64,000 nucleotides of DNA. Source: Nonomuraea solani. GTDB lineage: Bacteria; Actinomycetota; Actinomycetes; Streptosporangiales; Streptosporangiaceae. The position numbers and the translations under genes are program-made. Of the stretch, positions 1-9,458 are shown one piece after another. The notes under the pieces are model-generated. The model saw only the letters and a list, made by a program, of their open reading frames with translations, searched no databases and was not told the origin of the DNA. Location of the stretch: contig NZ_FNVT01000026.1 in the NCBI RefSeq assembly GCF_900108335.1, positions 1 through 64,000 on the forward strand, given 5' to 3'. Within the stretch, counting starts at the first letter, position 1, and every line of letters starts with the position of its first letter.

Positions 1-2
1 AC

Positions 3-176
3 CGCCTGGACATCACCGGCGCCCGCTGGGGACTGGCCGGAGCCGAGGCCATCTTGAAGCTCCGCGCCCTGATCGCCAACAACGACCTCGACGAGTACTG
101 GACCTTCCACGTCGACCGCGAGAACCAGCGCGTCCACCACCACCGCCACCAGGACGAATACACCCTCAGCGCTTGA
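3..176 (+). CDS. ISKra4-family transposase, C-terminal end (partial)
   Basis: The window opens inside a gene whose last 57 codons are visible, ending at TGA 174-176. The readable segment begins RLDITGARWGLAGAEAILKL and continues with a DEYW motif and a His-rich tail. The GARW...GAEA-LKLRALI pattern is the conserved C-terminus of ISKra4-family transposases. The catalytic DDE core lies before the window, so I cannot tell whether the element is intact. Family assignment is from remembered motif pattern, not a search. Confidence 0.75.
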   Translation, partial: RLDITGARWGLAGAEAILKLRALIANNDLDEYWTFHVDRENQRVHHHRHQDEYTLSA

Positions 177-282
177 TCGAATCAGTCACTACGGAAGAGC
201 TACACCCAACCCCCATAGCGGGGCCAAACAGGTCTCATGGCGTAGACTCCACCGCTGTCACGAAACCTGGAGAGGACCATCG

Positions 283-819
283 GTGCCGTTCTCTGAAGGC
301 TGGCGAGATCACTACGACCGCATGCTCCGCAGCCGGAGGCGCCTGGCGGAAGCCGCGGGGCCGTCATCGATCGGATCTGATGAGGCGCGCGACCACCTCT
401 ACCACTTCTTCCAGGATTCCTACCATCTCAAAGATTGGCTGGTGAACGACCCCAGCCTCGGGTTCACTCCCGCTGCCAAGCAGGCACTCGAACGGCACAT
501 CACGGCCACGCGTGCTCTTGCGAACTGCGCTGACCTGTGCAACGGAACCAAGCACCTGGTGCTCAACAACCCCCGGGTCCCCGGCACGCCAGCGAACCTT
601 GCCAGCCAGAGCGTTAGCGTCACCCTAGGCGCCTTCGAGACGGTGTCCGAGTTTGGGCCGTCCGTGAAGGAGCTGGCCACGCCTCCAGCCGACGCAACCA
701 CCGCCGAGCACTTGTGGCTGGTCGAGTTCGACGGCCACTACTACGACGCAGCCAACCTTGCGGACGAAGTCGTGGCCGAGTGGCAGAACCTGCTCAGAGT
801 ACAAGGACTGATCTACTGA
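283..819 (+). CDS. Hypothetical protein, 178 aa
   Basis: GTG start at 283 with a good ribosome binding site (GGAGAGG at 269-275, about 7 nt upstream). The protein is soluble, mostly helical in its first half, with the stretch YHLKDWLVNDP and a Cys-containing CADLCNGTKHLVL segment, followed by a more beta-like half ending in a short acidic helix. There is no signal peptide or membrane segment. Such helical proteins with a lone KH pair resemble uncharacterised HEPN-like or phage-associated proteins, but I see no firm RxxxxH motif and assign no function. It stands alone between an ISKra4 end and an IS701 remnant, so it may be cargo left between mobile elements. Confidence 0.7.
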   Translation: MPFSEGWRDHYDRMLRSRRRLAEAAGPSSIGSDEARDHLYHFFQDSYHLKDWLVNDPSLGFTPAAKQALERHITATRALANCADLCNGTKHLVLNNPRVPGTPANLASQSVSVTLGAFETVSEFGPSVKELATPPADATTAEHLWLVEFDGHYYDAANLADEVVAEWQNLLRVQGLIY

Positions 820-924
820 CCTGCGGCACAACAGGTGATCATCCCTCTCAAAGGGAGCCCATCCGCCTCGCGAAGATAGGCCTTTCCTTGGCGAGGTCCA
901 GGGGAAGGCCCACACCCCCAGCCG

Positions 925-1467
925 CCGCGCCGTGGCGGTGGTGACCGAGCGGATCACCCATCGGCGCTTCTGCCGCAGCTGCTTGGCCACGGCCTGGGCG
1001 CAGGTGAGGCAGGTGCCGCCGCCGAGGGTGAGGGTGAAGGCCCGGATACGCGGCACGTAGGCCTGCCCGTGGCCCTCCAGATAGGTGCGCAGCTTGGTGC
1101 AGGCGCCGTAGACCTCGTCCTCGGTCACGAAGTCCAGGTGCACGTGATCGGCGTAGGTCTCGCCGAGCAGGCCGATGGCCAATTCGCCCTTGGTGGCGAA
1201 GGCCAGGTCCAGGGGCGGGCCGGTGGTGATCGCGGTGACCGGGTCGCTGATCTGCTCGGCGGGATCCATTGCCGTGCGCCGATCAGCGCATGCCTGGCGT
1301 CGGCGCGGACGTAGGCGAGGTAGACGGTGTTGATGCCGTTGTCGATGCTGCCGGCGCAGCCCATGTGCTGACGTTGGACACGGTTGTGGCAGTGCCCTTC
1401 TTCTCCTGGCCGGACTCGTCCAGCACGCCCACGGTCAGGCTGCCTAGCCGGGCGGCGGTGGCGATGA
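925..1467 (-). pseudogene. IS701-family transposase remnant, frameshifted
   Basis: On the minus strand the text LDESGQEKKGTATT, then VQRQHMGCAGSIDNG and VYLAYVRADARHALI, then a LAFATKGELAIGLL and DEVYGACTKLRTYLEGHG stretch can be read in order across at least two frames. This order (DESG-x-KKG, VQRQ-x-G-AG, FLAY, FATK, DEVYG) is the catalytic core of IS701-type DDE transposases, with the first and second Asp visible. The frame changes near 1370 and 1265 and the loss of both ends show it is dead. About 100 bp on its left (820-925) holds nothing I recognise. Confidence 0.65.
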
Positions 1468-1552
1468 GGCATGACTGGTCTGCCGAATGGGACTTGTTTC
1501 ATCGGCGACTCGCTTCGGTTGCCTGATCCAGCACTCCGTTACCAAAAAGGAT

Positions 1553-1612
1553 CTTTACACAGGATCGCGACATATGTGATGATCGCTCCGTTTTGCTACA
1601 TCTGTTCGAAAG
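1553..1612 (+). promoter_or_regulatory. Possible promoter and RBS of the large secreted protein
   Basis: An A+T-richer stretch precedes the GTG at 1619. TTTACA around 1553 could be a -35 box, with a weak TGATGA about 17 nt further on. AAAGG at 1608-1612 sits 6 nt before the start codon and is the only ribosome-binding-like sequence. The -10 match is poor, so this is only a suggestion. Confidence 0.25.
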
Positions 1613-1618
1613 GCTCGA

Positions 1619-4600
1619 GTGAACCCATCACGAACATCGTCCGGATTATCCGACCGGACGCGCCGCCGCGCTGCCCTGATCGCTGCCGTGGCCATGCCGC
1701 TCTCATTGATGAGCGCACCCGCAATCGCCCAGGGCCCCACGCCGCCCTCCACCACCACCGCTCCCTCCTCCAAGACGCCGCCGAGCGCCCCCGTCACGCC
1801 CACCAGCAATGCGCTGGCGCAGGCCAAGAAGGACAACCGGCGCGTCGAGATCGAGTCGCTGCGCTCGGAGACCGCCACCTACTACGCCAATCCCGACGGC
1901 AAGACCCTGCGCTTGGAGCAGTACCTAGAGCCCATCCGGGTCAAGAACGCCAAAGGTAACGGCTTCACCCCGATCGACACCACCCTCATCGAGGCAGGCC
2001 GCGTCATCAAGCCCAAGGCTGCCGCGGGCGGCCTGACGCTGTCCGCGGGCGGCAACACCGAAGCGATCAGGAGCAGGAGCGGCGACCTTGCCGCGCAGAT
2101 CGACGCTCCGCGCACGTTGCCCAAGCCCACACTCGACAGCAGCACCGCCACATACACATCCGCCTACGGCAAGGGCATTGACCTGGTCGTCACTGCCACC
2201 CCGACCGGGTTCCGCCAGCAGATCATCATCCGGCAGCGCCCCGCCGAACCGGTAACCTTCCACGTCCCCGTGGATCTGCCCAAGGGCCTCTCTTTCGGCA
2301 AGAACGCCAAGGGGCAGCCGACGCTGAAGAGCGCAGACGGCAAGCACAGCCTCGACATCCGGCCCGCGGCGCTGCTGGACGCGGCCGCGGCCGACGCGGA
2401 CGCCGATCTCGGCGCCGTCAGGCTCGGCAGGGCGCAGGTGAGCTTGAACGGCTCGGCGCTGGTGTACAGTCCCGACCCGGCCTTCCTCGCCGACCCGGCA
2501 ACGACGTACCCGGTGACCATGGCCGCAGTCGACGACGACTGGTACGAGTGCACCCTCGGAGGCGACCCCTGCCCCGCCGGCGACCCGATGGACACGTACA
2601 TCAACGACGTGGACCTCACCGACAGCTGGAACATGCACTACCGCGACCAAATGTGGGTCGGCAAGTCCTACTCCAGCAGCATCGCCAAGCGCTGGCGCGC
2701 CTACATCCAGTTCCCGCTTCCCCAGGCAAGCGATCCGTTCTGGGGCTCCACCATTCAGGACGCGAACCTGGAACTGTGGAACTTCAAGTCCAACGACTGC
2801 GGCGAGTTCGTCGGATCCGGAATCACCGCCCGGCAAGTCACCTCTGACTGGGACCATCTGACCTTACAGTGGTCTGACCAACCGTCGGTCACCAACCTGG
2901 GCGCGGACACCGAGGGCGGGGCCTACAGTCCCGACTGCTCCGGTTCGATGAACTACGAGCACGACCTCGTCCACTCAGTCGATGACATCGTCCAGGCCTG
3001 GGCCGACGGTGAGGAGAACTACGGAGTCCAACTCCGCGCAGGTGACGAATCCGAGCTGCGGAACTGGCGTCACTACCGCAGCCGCGAGCATGGCCAGAGC
3101 TACCCCGCCCACGGCCCCAGGCTCACGATCGACTTCGAGCCGCCAACGCCGCCACGCCTGGAAACGGTGGTCACCACCTCACGGGAGCCGCTCACCTCGA
3201 TTCCTGAATACGAGGAAGCCCTAACAAAATCCGTTTACACGCCGGAGCTCGACGAGCCGATCGAGCAGTTGAGCAAGGAGTTGATCGCTGCCAATGAAGG
3301 GCGGCGAAACGGCGAAGGTACCTTGATCGCACCCGAACAGCTCTCCCCTCCGCTGCCGGATCCCGGCGATAGCGACGACACCACCAATCCAGACGGTGAG
3401 GACACAACACCGCCGCGGGTACGGGCGACAGAGCCGACCAGCGGCGCCACCGGTGTTTCTCTGGGTTCTCATGTCCGGGTGACGTTCTCGGAGGAGATCT
3501 TCGATCCAAAGTTTGTGGTGAAGAGCGCGCAGGGCGTCCAGCTCCAGGGCACTACCGTGCTGGACGAGACCGAGAAGATCGCGACCTTCACTCCTGCGCA
3601 GCCGCTTCGCCCCGGCGCAGCGTACACCGCTGAGGTCTCAGAAGCGATCGATGCGGCGGAGAACGAGATGGCTCCCTACACCTGGTCGTTCCGGACGATC
3701 GATGAGGCGGCCGCGCGTTGGACGTTTGATGAAGGGGACGGCCGTACGGCTGCCGACTCCTCTGGCAACGATCACCATGCGAGCCTGAACGACACCGCGT
3801 CGTGGATCACCGGCAAGAGCGGGAACGCGGTTTCCAACGTGCCCTCGCAGGTGCGGATCGCTACCTCGAAGTTTGCGGCCAAGAGCGGCAAGGCGGTCGA
3901 GGTCGCGGACGAGACGACCGCGACGAGCATCACCTACGCCCAGCCGGACGGGAAGACGTTCAAGACCGAGGTCGCGGCCGGTCCTGTGCGGGCCAGGCAG
4001 GGCAGCGGCTGGGTGCCGATCGACACCACCCTGGCTGAGCAGGGCGGCAAGCTGCGGCCCAAGGCTCTCGCCGAGGGCGCGGTCGTGGAACTCTCCACCG
4101 GTGGCACGGACCCATTCGTGAAGATGTCCGCCGATGGGAAATCGTACGCGCTGCGCTGGCCGACGCCGCTGCCGAAGCCGGCGGTCAAGGGCAGTGTCGC
4201 CACCTACACCGATGCCGTAGGCGCCGGGGTGGACCTGGTGGTGACGGCGTTGCCGACCGGGTTCCGGCATGAAGTGGTGCTGCGGCAGCGGCCATCGAAG
4301 CCGCTGGAGCTGCGGATCGGCGTCGAAGACGACGGCCTGACCTTGACCGAGGGCAAGGACGGCCGGTTGCTGCTGAAGGGTAAGGACAAGAAGCTCGTCG
4401 CGGCAGGCACACGGCCGGTCGTCTCGGACGGCGGCAAGGGCCTCCTGGTCAAGCACGGTACGGCCGGCGCGGACTTGGTCACCAAGGACGGCCGGACGGA
4501 GCTGGTGGTCAAGCCGGACCAGGCGTTCCTGACCGACGCCGGCACCACCTACCCGGTGCGGGTGGCCGCGGCACTCACCCTGCCGCTCGGCGCCGACGTC

Positions 4601-7600
4601 GAGGTCAGCACGCTCGACGTGGACGCGCCCTCCTACCCCAGCAGCGCAACCATCATGGCCGGCACCATGAGGGGCGGGGTGGCGGCTCGCGTGCACCTGC
4701 AGTTCGACACCACGGCCCTGCAAGGCAGCACGGTGACCGACGCCAAACTGTCGATGAACACCCTCGACAGCCACAGCTGCGGCGCCACGCTTGCCAACGG
4801 CATCCAGGTCGCCCGGCTGACCGGCGCATGGGACCAGGCCAGCGGCATGTACTGGGCCGGCAAGCCCGCGCACACTACCGAGGACGCCTCCACCAACTTC
4901 AAGGGCGTCACCTCGGACTGCCCCACCTACCCCGACAGCATGGACTGGAACGTCACCGGCATCGCCCAGGACTGGGCCGCCGGCGCCGCCAACCACGGAC
5001 TGGTGCTCAAATCGCCCGACGAGGCGAGCATCAACAACTACCGGGTGTTCACCTCCTCCGAAGACACCGACTTCAACCTGCCGCCCAAACTGACCATCAC
5101 CACCAGCGGACCGGCCTCGCAACCGGTCGTCTCCGCCCCCGCCATCACCCCGTCCCACACGGCGGACGACACCACCGTGACCACCTCGCTCACCCCGCAG
5201 CTCGCCGCCACCGTCGCCGACCCCGCGACCGGGACCCTCACCGGCCAGTTCGAGATCGAGCACGACCCAGCCGCCACCGGGCAGGGCACCGGCCAGATCT
5301 GGACCGGCTCCTCACCGGCGGCCACCTCCGGCGGCCAAGCCACCGTCAGCGTCCCCGCCGGGAAACTGACCGACGGCTGGAAGATCCGCTGGCGCGCCCG
5401 CGCGGCCAATGCCACCGCCACTACCACCTCAGCGTGGACGGACTGGCAGAGCGCCACCGTCGACGTGCCCAACCCGACCGTCGGCGCCTTCCAGGTCACT
5501 CCCTCCCAGGTAGTGGACGGTGTCACCACGGCCACGAGCCTGACCCCGGCCCTGCGCGCCACGGTCACCGACCCGGCCGCCCAGCCGGTACGGGCCGAGT
5601 TCGAACTCGAGCACGACCCCGCCGCGACTGGGCAGGGCACCGGCCAGATCTGGACCGGTGCCGTCGATGACGTCGCCTCCGGGAGTCAAGCCTCGGCGAC
5701 CGTACCCGACGGTAAGCTGGCCGACGGGTGGCAGGTGCGCTGGCGTGTCCGGGCGATCAACACCACCACGACGGTCGGCTCGCCGTGGTCGGACTGGCAG
5801 AATCTGACCATCGACGTACCCGACCCGGTCTCCGAACCGGCCGTGGGAGCGCTGCAGGTCAGCCCATCCGAGCAGGTGGACGATACCACCGTCACGCCTA
5901 CGCGCACCCCGTCCCTGCTGGCCCAGGTGAGCGACCCCGCTGGCAAGCCCCTGCGGGGCGAGGCCGAGATTGAGCACGACCCGGCCGCGACCGGGCAAGG
6001 CAGCGGCCAGATTTGGACCGGCAGCGCCGACAACGTCCCGCCCGGGACGCAGGCGAGCATCGCCGTTCCGGACGGGAAGCTGGCCGACGGATGGAAGGTA
6101 CGCTGGCGCGCCCGTGCGGTCTCGTCCACCGCCGCCTCGGCCTGGTCGGATTGGCGGGCGTTCACCGTCAGCGTGCCCAAGCCCACCGCCACTGGTCTGG
6201 CCATCACCCCGTCCAAGGTGGTGGACAGCGTCACGGTGACCACCAGGATCACCCCCACGCTGCAGGCCACCCTCACCCACCCGACCGGCCAGACCCTGCG
6301 CGCCGAGGCCGAAATCGAGCACGACCCGGCCGCACCCGACGGCCAGGGTACCGGTCAGATCTGGACCGGCGCCGTAGACAACGTGGCCTCCGGCACCCAG
6401 GCGAGCATCGCCGTCCCGGACGGAAAGCTGGCCGACGGGTGGAAGGTGCGCTGGCGTCTGCGCGCGGTCACCGAGCAGGCCGCTTCGACCTGGTCGGACT
6501 GGCGGCAGGTCACTGTCGACGTCACCCAGCCCGGCGAGGAGCCTCTGGCGCAAACCGCCGGCCCGGTGATCCACACCGATCAGAGCTTCACCGCCGCCGC
6601 CTGGCTGCGCTGGAGTGACAAGGACGGCGACTACAGCGTCCTCGAGCAGAAGGGCACCCACCAGGCACCCTTCCGGCTCGGCAACACCGCCGACCACGGA
6701 CTAGTGCTCACCTTTATCAGCGCCGACGCCGCCGGTGCGACGGTCGAAGGCGTGCTGTCCGGGGTCGAACCGCCCGTGGATGAGTGGTTCCACCTGGCGG
6801 GCGTGTACGACGCGGCCACCCGTGCGGTGACCCTGTACCTGAACGGAACGCAGGCCGGAACCGCGCAGTTGTCCTTCCCCGCCTGGAACGCCCAGGCCCC
6901 GCTACGGATCGGCGCGGCGATGGCAGGAAGCCTCGACGAGGTTCAGATCTACCAACGCCCGTTCAGCGCCGATGAGATCGCCAATGTGATGGTCCCGGCT
7001 CCGACGCTTGTGGCTGTGCCCGCACCGCAGAAGACCGCTTCTACTCAGGCCGCGGCTGCGACCGGCGACTTTGATTACGAGCGCATCAATCTGCAAACGT
7101 GCCAGGTCAGCGGAAGCGAAACCGGGCATGGTGAGTACGATGCACGAATCCGCGAGCTGCCGTACAACTCCTGCTGGTCCTCCTACCTGCAAGTGAACGA
7201 CTACGTAGAGGACGAGTCGAGCGGCAGACTAGTGAAAGCCGGCTGTAAAAGCGCGTTCAAGAATCCGGTCCTCAAATGGGCCTGCAAGCAGATGGCTGAG
7301 CCGTTCGATGAAGACATCGCCCTCCGCTTCCGCGCCACGGTGGTCATCCACAGCTATCTCGGAGACGCGACCGGAACTGGTGTGGTGCATGGGGCCGGAA
7401 CCGGCATCAAGCCGACGGACATGAAGATGTTCATCCAGCTCGATGAGTTCGCACTCATCGATGAAGACGGGCGCGTGATCAAGCCCGGAAACCAGTTGAG
7501 CGGCATGCCCATCACGACGAGGCTGTACATTCCGGATCCTCCTCTCACAAATGAAGGCTGCACTACTGGCGACGGCGAGAAGAAGAAGGACATCTCTACA

Positions 7601-8494
7601 TGGCGATCCAGCCCGTACGATATCTTCAATATCCGAACGACCATTAACAATCCGGGCGTAGTCACCTGCGCGTTCCATCCCGAGGTCGCGTTCTACGCCG
7701 ACAATGGGATGGAGTGGTTGCGCCTGCCTCTCTTCAGTCAGAAAGTAATTGACGTTAGGGGCGAGTGGGTCGGCGTCGCACGCGAGGGTGAGGGTGTGCC
7801 CGAGGGCTGGAAGCGGTGGATGCCCCACTTCCGCTGCGACACCCTCGCGTTCGGCGCGGGTGACCCGCAGGTCGAGGATCGCGTCGGCGGCTGTATCAAC
7901 ACCAGGTCGAAACGTGTATTCGTCATGTCCACGAGTCCTGGTACGGAATTTCCAGAAACGGCTCAGCACATCAAGGACGCTCTCAACCCCTCGACGAACA
8001 AGAGTACCTATCCGCCTAAACGTGCTGGGGAGTACGAGGTTCCGAATCCGCCGAACAGGGCCGTCCTCGGCACTGAGCAGCCCAAGCGCATCCCTGGGAA
8101 CTGGGCGGCTCCTATCGGGAGCGACGCAGGCGAACCACTGCACAGGACCACCAGCAAGCTCCGGAAGAATTCCAACCGGCTCGTCTTTTCGGGACGCTCC
8201 TTCATTGCCGACCGCGGCGATGAGAAAGACTATGAATGGCCACAGAACTACGGCAACAACTATTGCAAATACTATCAATGGGAGAAGTATCTCGCCCAGA
8301 AAAGGTTCAACGATCTGAATTGTGACGAATATCCATTCGCCACAACACTAGAAGGAGCCGCGAGCACCGAGTGGGATTTCTCGATTCGGGCAATCAAAGC
8401 AAAGGACAACCAGGATCAAGGAAACGCTCTGGGCAGATTCTATGCCCAATTCAGAGTCGGCGATGAGAACTCTTTCTGGGTGATGATCCAATAG
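1619..8494 (+). CDS. Secreted DNRLRE/Fn3/LamG protein with C-terminal NucA/NucB DNase domain (candidate polymorphic toxin)
   Basis: A 2291-residue protein with a Sec signal peptide (basic start, hydrophobic core about residues 18-32, cleavage near 38). Domains in order: an actinobacterial wall-associated beta domain (about 65-290), a DNRLRE domain (about 327-508), an SbsA-like Ig domain ending in YTWSF (597-693), a partial LamG (695-737), a second beta domain plus DNRLRE (750-1160), four Fn3-like repeats (1164-1637), LamG (1650-1788), a linker, and a C-terminal nuclease. The last region contains ETAQHIKDA (near 2111), CDEYPFATTLEGA (near 2234) and a QG...FY...RV...FWV ending, which are hallmarks of NucA/NucB deoxyribonucleases. 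Unlike many relatives it has no RHS/YD repeats. A SUKH-type gene lies convergently downstream. Role as a delivered DNase toxin is inferred; nutrient scavenging or eDNA degradation is the alternative. Confidence 0.85.
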   Translation: MNPSRTSSGLSDRTRRRAALIAAVAMPLSLMSAPAIAQGPTPPSTTTAPSSKTPPSAPVTPTSNALAQAKKDNRRVEIESLRSETATYYANPDGKTLRLEQYLEPIRVKNAKGNGFTPIDTTLIEAGRVIKPKAAAGGLTLSAGGNTEAIRSRSGDLAAQIDAPRTLPKPTLDSSTATYTSAYGKGIDLVVTATPTGFRQQIIIRQRPAEPVTFHVPVDLPKGLSFGKNAKGQPTLKSADGKHSLDIRPAALLDAAAADADADLGAVRLGRAQVSLNGSALVYSPDPAFLADPATTYPVTMAAVDDDWYECTLGGDPCPAGDPMDTYINDVDLTDSWNMHYRDQMWVGKSYSSSIAKRWRAYIQFPLPQASDPFWGSTIQDANLELWNFKSNDCGEFVGSGITARQVTSDWDHLTLQWSDQPSVTNLGADTEGGAYSPDCSGSMNYEHDLVHSVDDIVQAWADGEENYGVQLRAGDESELRNWRHYRSREHGQSYPAHGPRLTIDFEPPTPPRLETVVTTSREPLTSIPEYEEALTKSVYTPELDEPIEQLSKELIAANEGRRNGEGTLIAPEQLSPPLPDPGDSDDTTNPDGEDTTPPRVRATEPTSGATGVSLGSHVRVTFSEEIFDPKFVVKSAQGVQLQGTTVLDETEKIATFTPAQPLRPGAAYTAEVSEAIDAAENEMAPYTWSFRTIDEAAARWTFDEGDGRTAADSSGNDHHASLNDTASWITGKSGNAVSNVPSQVRIATSKFAAKSGKAVEVADETTATSITYAQPDGKTFKTEVAAGPVRARQGSGWVPIDTTLAEQGGKLRPKALAEGAVVELSTGGTDPFVKMSADGKSYALRWPTPLPKPAVKGSVATYTDAVGAGVDLVVTALPTGFRHEVVLRQRPSKPLELRIGVEDDGLTLTEGKDGRLLLKGKDKKLVAAGTRPVVSDGGKGLLVKHGTAGADLVTKDGRTELVVKPDQAFLTDAGTTYPVRVAAALTLPLGADVEVSTLDVDAPSYPSSATIMAGTMRGGVAARVHLQFDTTALQGSTVTDAKLSMNTLDSHSCGATLANGIQVARLTGAWDQASGMYWAGKPAHTTEDASTNFKGVTSDCPTYPDSMDWNVTGIAQDWAAGAANHGLVLKSPDEASINNYRVFTSSEDTDFNLPPKLTITTSGPASQPVVSAPAITPSHTADDTTVTTSLTPQLAATVADPATGTLTGQFEIEHDPAATGQGTGQIWTGSSPAATSGGQATVSVPAGKLTDGWKIRWRARAANATATTTSAWTDWQSATVDVPNPTVGAFQVTPSQVVDGVTTATSLTPALRATVTDPAAQPVRAEFELEHDPAATGQGTGQIWTGAVDDVASGSQASATVPDGKLADGWQVRWRVRAINTTTTVGSPWSDWQNLTIDVPDPVSEPAVGALQVSPSEQVDDTTVTPTRTPSLLAQVSDPAGKPLRGEAEIEHDPAATGQGSGQIWTGSADNVPPGTQASIAVPDGKLADGWKVRWRARAVSSTAASAWSDWRAFTVSVPKPTATGLAITPSKVVDSVTVTTRITPTLQATLTHPTGQTLRAEAEIEHDPAAPDGQGTGQIWTGAVDNVASGTQASIAVPDGKLADGWKVRWRLRAVTEQAASTWSDWRQVTVDVTQPGEEPLAQTAGPVIHTDQSFTAAAWLRWSDKDGDYSVLEQKGTHQAPFRLGNTADHGLVLTFISADAAGATVEGVLSGVEPPVDEWFHLAGVYDAATRAVTLYLNGTQAGTAQLSFPAWNAQAPLRIGAAMAGSLDEVQIYQRPFSADEIANVMVPAPTLVAVPAPQKTASTQAAAATGDFDYERINLQTCQVSGSETGHGEYDARIRELPYNSCWSSYLQVNDYVEDESSGRLVKAGCKSAFKNPVLKWACKQMAEPFDEDIALRFRATVVIHSYLGDATGTGVVHGAGTGIKPTDMKMFIQLDEFALIDEDGRVIKPGNQLSGMPITTRLYIPDPPLTNEGCTTGDGEKKKDISTWRSSPYDIFNIRTTINNPGVVTCAFHPEVAFYADNGMEWLRLPLFSQKVIDVRGEWVGVAREGEGVPEGWKRWMPHFRCDTLAFGAGDPQVEDRVGGCINTRSKRVFVMSTSPGTEFPETAQHIKDALNPSTNKSTYPPKRAGEYEVPNPPNRAVLGTEQPKRIPGNWAAPIGSDAGEPLHRTTSKLRKNSNRLVFSGRSFIADRGDEKDYEWPQNYGNNYCKYYQWEKYLAQKRFNDLNCDEYPFATTLEGAASTEWDFSIRAIKAKDNQDQGNALGRFYAQFRVGDENSFWVMIQ
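5128..6533 (+). repeat. Four tandem Fn3-like repeat units inside the secreted protein gene
   Basis: Four consecutive units of about 340-370 bp begin near 5128, 5482, 5845 and 6187. Each encodes a core with EHDPAATGQGTGQIWTG (or close variants) followed by a VP-GKL-DGWK-RWR segment. DNA identity is visibly high between units, for example around the GACCCGGCCGC and CAGATCTGGACCGG strings, which suggests recent duplication or gene conversion. They form the stalk between the DNRLRE and LamG domains. Confidence 0.85.
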
Positions 8495-8563
8495 CAGTAG
8501 GCGCAGTACCGGATGCCGAATTCAAGGCCGCTAGAGAATTCGACATCCGGCACTGAACCCTTC

Positions 8564-8601
8564 GGTAGCCCTTGATCGGCCATGACCGATCAAGGGCTAC
8601 C
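8564..8601. terminator. Perfect 16-bp hairpin, probable bidirectional terminator
   Basis: GGTAGCCCTTGATCGG at 8564-8579 pairs perfectly with 8586-8601 around a 6-nt loop (CCATGA). It lies 70 bp after the stop of the secreted nuclease gene and 60 bp after the stop of the oppositely directed SMI1/KNR4 gene, so it can serve both transcripts. There is no T-run, which is common for high-GC actinobacterial terminators. Confidence 0.8.
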
Positions 8602-8661
8602 TTGCTCCAGCAAGTACGAATTACGCCCAGCCTCGGTCACGCCGCAACGACGACGGGGACA

Positions 8662-9219
8662 TCAACGTGCATATCGCAATTTCAGCTCGTCCATTGCGAG
8701 GTCCCAGAAAGACCTGTAACGGTTAGCCCCAGGCAGCCATGGCGCGAGATACCATGCTTCCCACTCACCTTCAGCGGTGCTGACGTGCGGATTGAGGAGA
8801 GCCACTCCGTCATCCCAATATCCGATCAGAAGAGTGTCGGACACATACTCCCCTCTGTAATGTATGGAGTCCTGCTCCAGTCCGTAGACGAAGTAGAGCT
8901 CGTCAGGCACGCTCCATAAGTTCTCCCGCTTGGGAGCCGACCAGCTCTCGGCCCTCGAGGGGTCGACATCACGGAGCCAGCCGACTTTATCGACACGCAG
9001 CAGACAGCAGTCATCGTCGCTGCCCCACCCGTCGGCGAACAGGAGAAACTCCCGATAACTCGGCGGCAGTTTCACACTCAGCCGATCTTCAAGCTCGCGA
9101 ACCTCTGCTCCGGTGGCCGGGGAATACAGATCGCCGAGTGGACTGACCGCCGGGCGATCAGAACCCTCGGTCATCGGAAGCCTTACAGGAAGGCGTTCAG
9201 ACCATGCGTACTGGGCACT
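8662..9219 (-). CDS. SMI1/KNR4 (SUKH) family protein, likely immunity protein
   Basis: The protein (185 aa from ATG 9219; an upstream GTG/ATG start at 9270 would give 202 aa) has the SUKH core: LEDRLSVKLPPSYREFLLFADGW near the N-terminus, an acidic LLRVDKVGWLRDV region, a YFVYG strand, and a late LLIGYWDDG-ALLNP segment. SMI1/KNR4 proteins are widespread immunity factors against secreted nuclease and other toxins in bacterial conflict loci. It is convergent with, and ends 168 bp from, the NucA/NucB-domain protein gene. That neighbourhood suggests it protects against that DNase, though most toxin-immunity pairs are co-directional. Neither candidate start has a strong Shine-Dalgarno sequence. 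Binding to the toxin is an inference. Confidence 0.8.
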   Translation of the reverse strand, partial: SAQYAWSERLPVRLPMTEGSDRPAVSPLGDLYSPATGAEVRELEDRLSVKLPPSYREFLLFADGWGSDDDCCLLRVDKVGWLRDVDPSRAESWSAPKRENLWSVPDELYFVYGLEQDSIHYRGEYVSDTLLIGYWDDGVALLNPHVSTAEGEWEAWYLAPWLPGANRYRSFWDLAMDELKLRYAR

Positions 9220-9362
9220 CATAGCGGAGAAGATATCCCGTTTCGAGTGGCTGGCGCACGTGCGGCACAAAGCTAGATGATCTATTCCAAGGGGTCAGTG
9301 ATCGTAGGCGATCAGTGAGCGTAGGACGGTTTGTCCGGTGGCGTCGTTGTGCCGGTACGGCC

Positions 9363-9458
9363 CGCGGGACATCGCCGAGGCGATCAGCATTCACCGAGCG
9401 GGCGGTGCAGACCATCGTCTCTGACCTGTATGAGGCGGACTATCTGATTCGGACGTCG
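9363..9458 (+). pseudogene. Winged-helix HTH regulator fragment
   Basis: The reading RDIAEAIS followed after a frame change by TERAVQTIVSDLYEADYLIR matches the recognition helix and wing of small MarR/ArsR-like winged-helix regulators common in actinomycetes. Only about 30 codons survive and the two halves are in different frames, so this is a relic. It overlaps the 3' end of the gene on the other strand by about 19 bp. Confidence 0.5.

Noticed and set aside
1925..5263. Long open frames on the minus strand under the large secreted protein gene (up to 541 codons).
   Set aside because: They are GC-rich antisense shadows: no family motifs, low-complexity Gly/Arg/Val content, and the plus-strand protein explains every domain.
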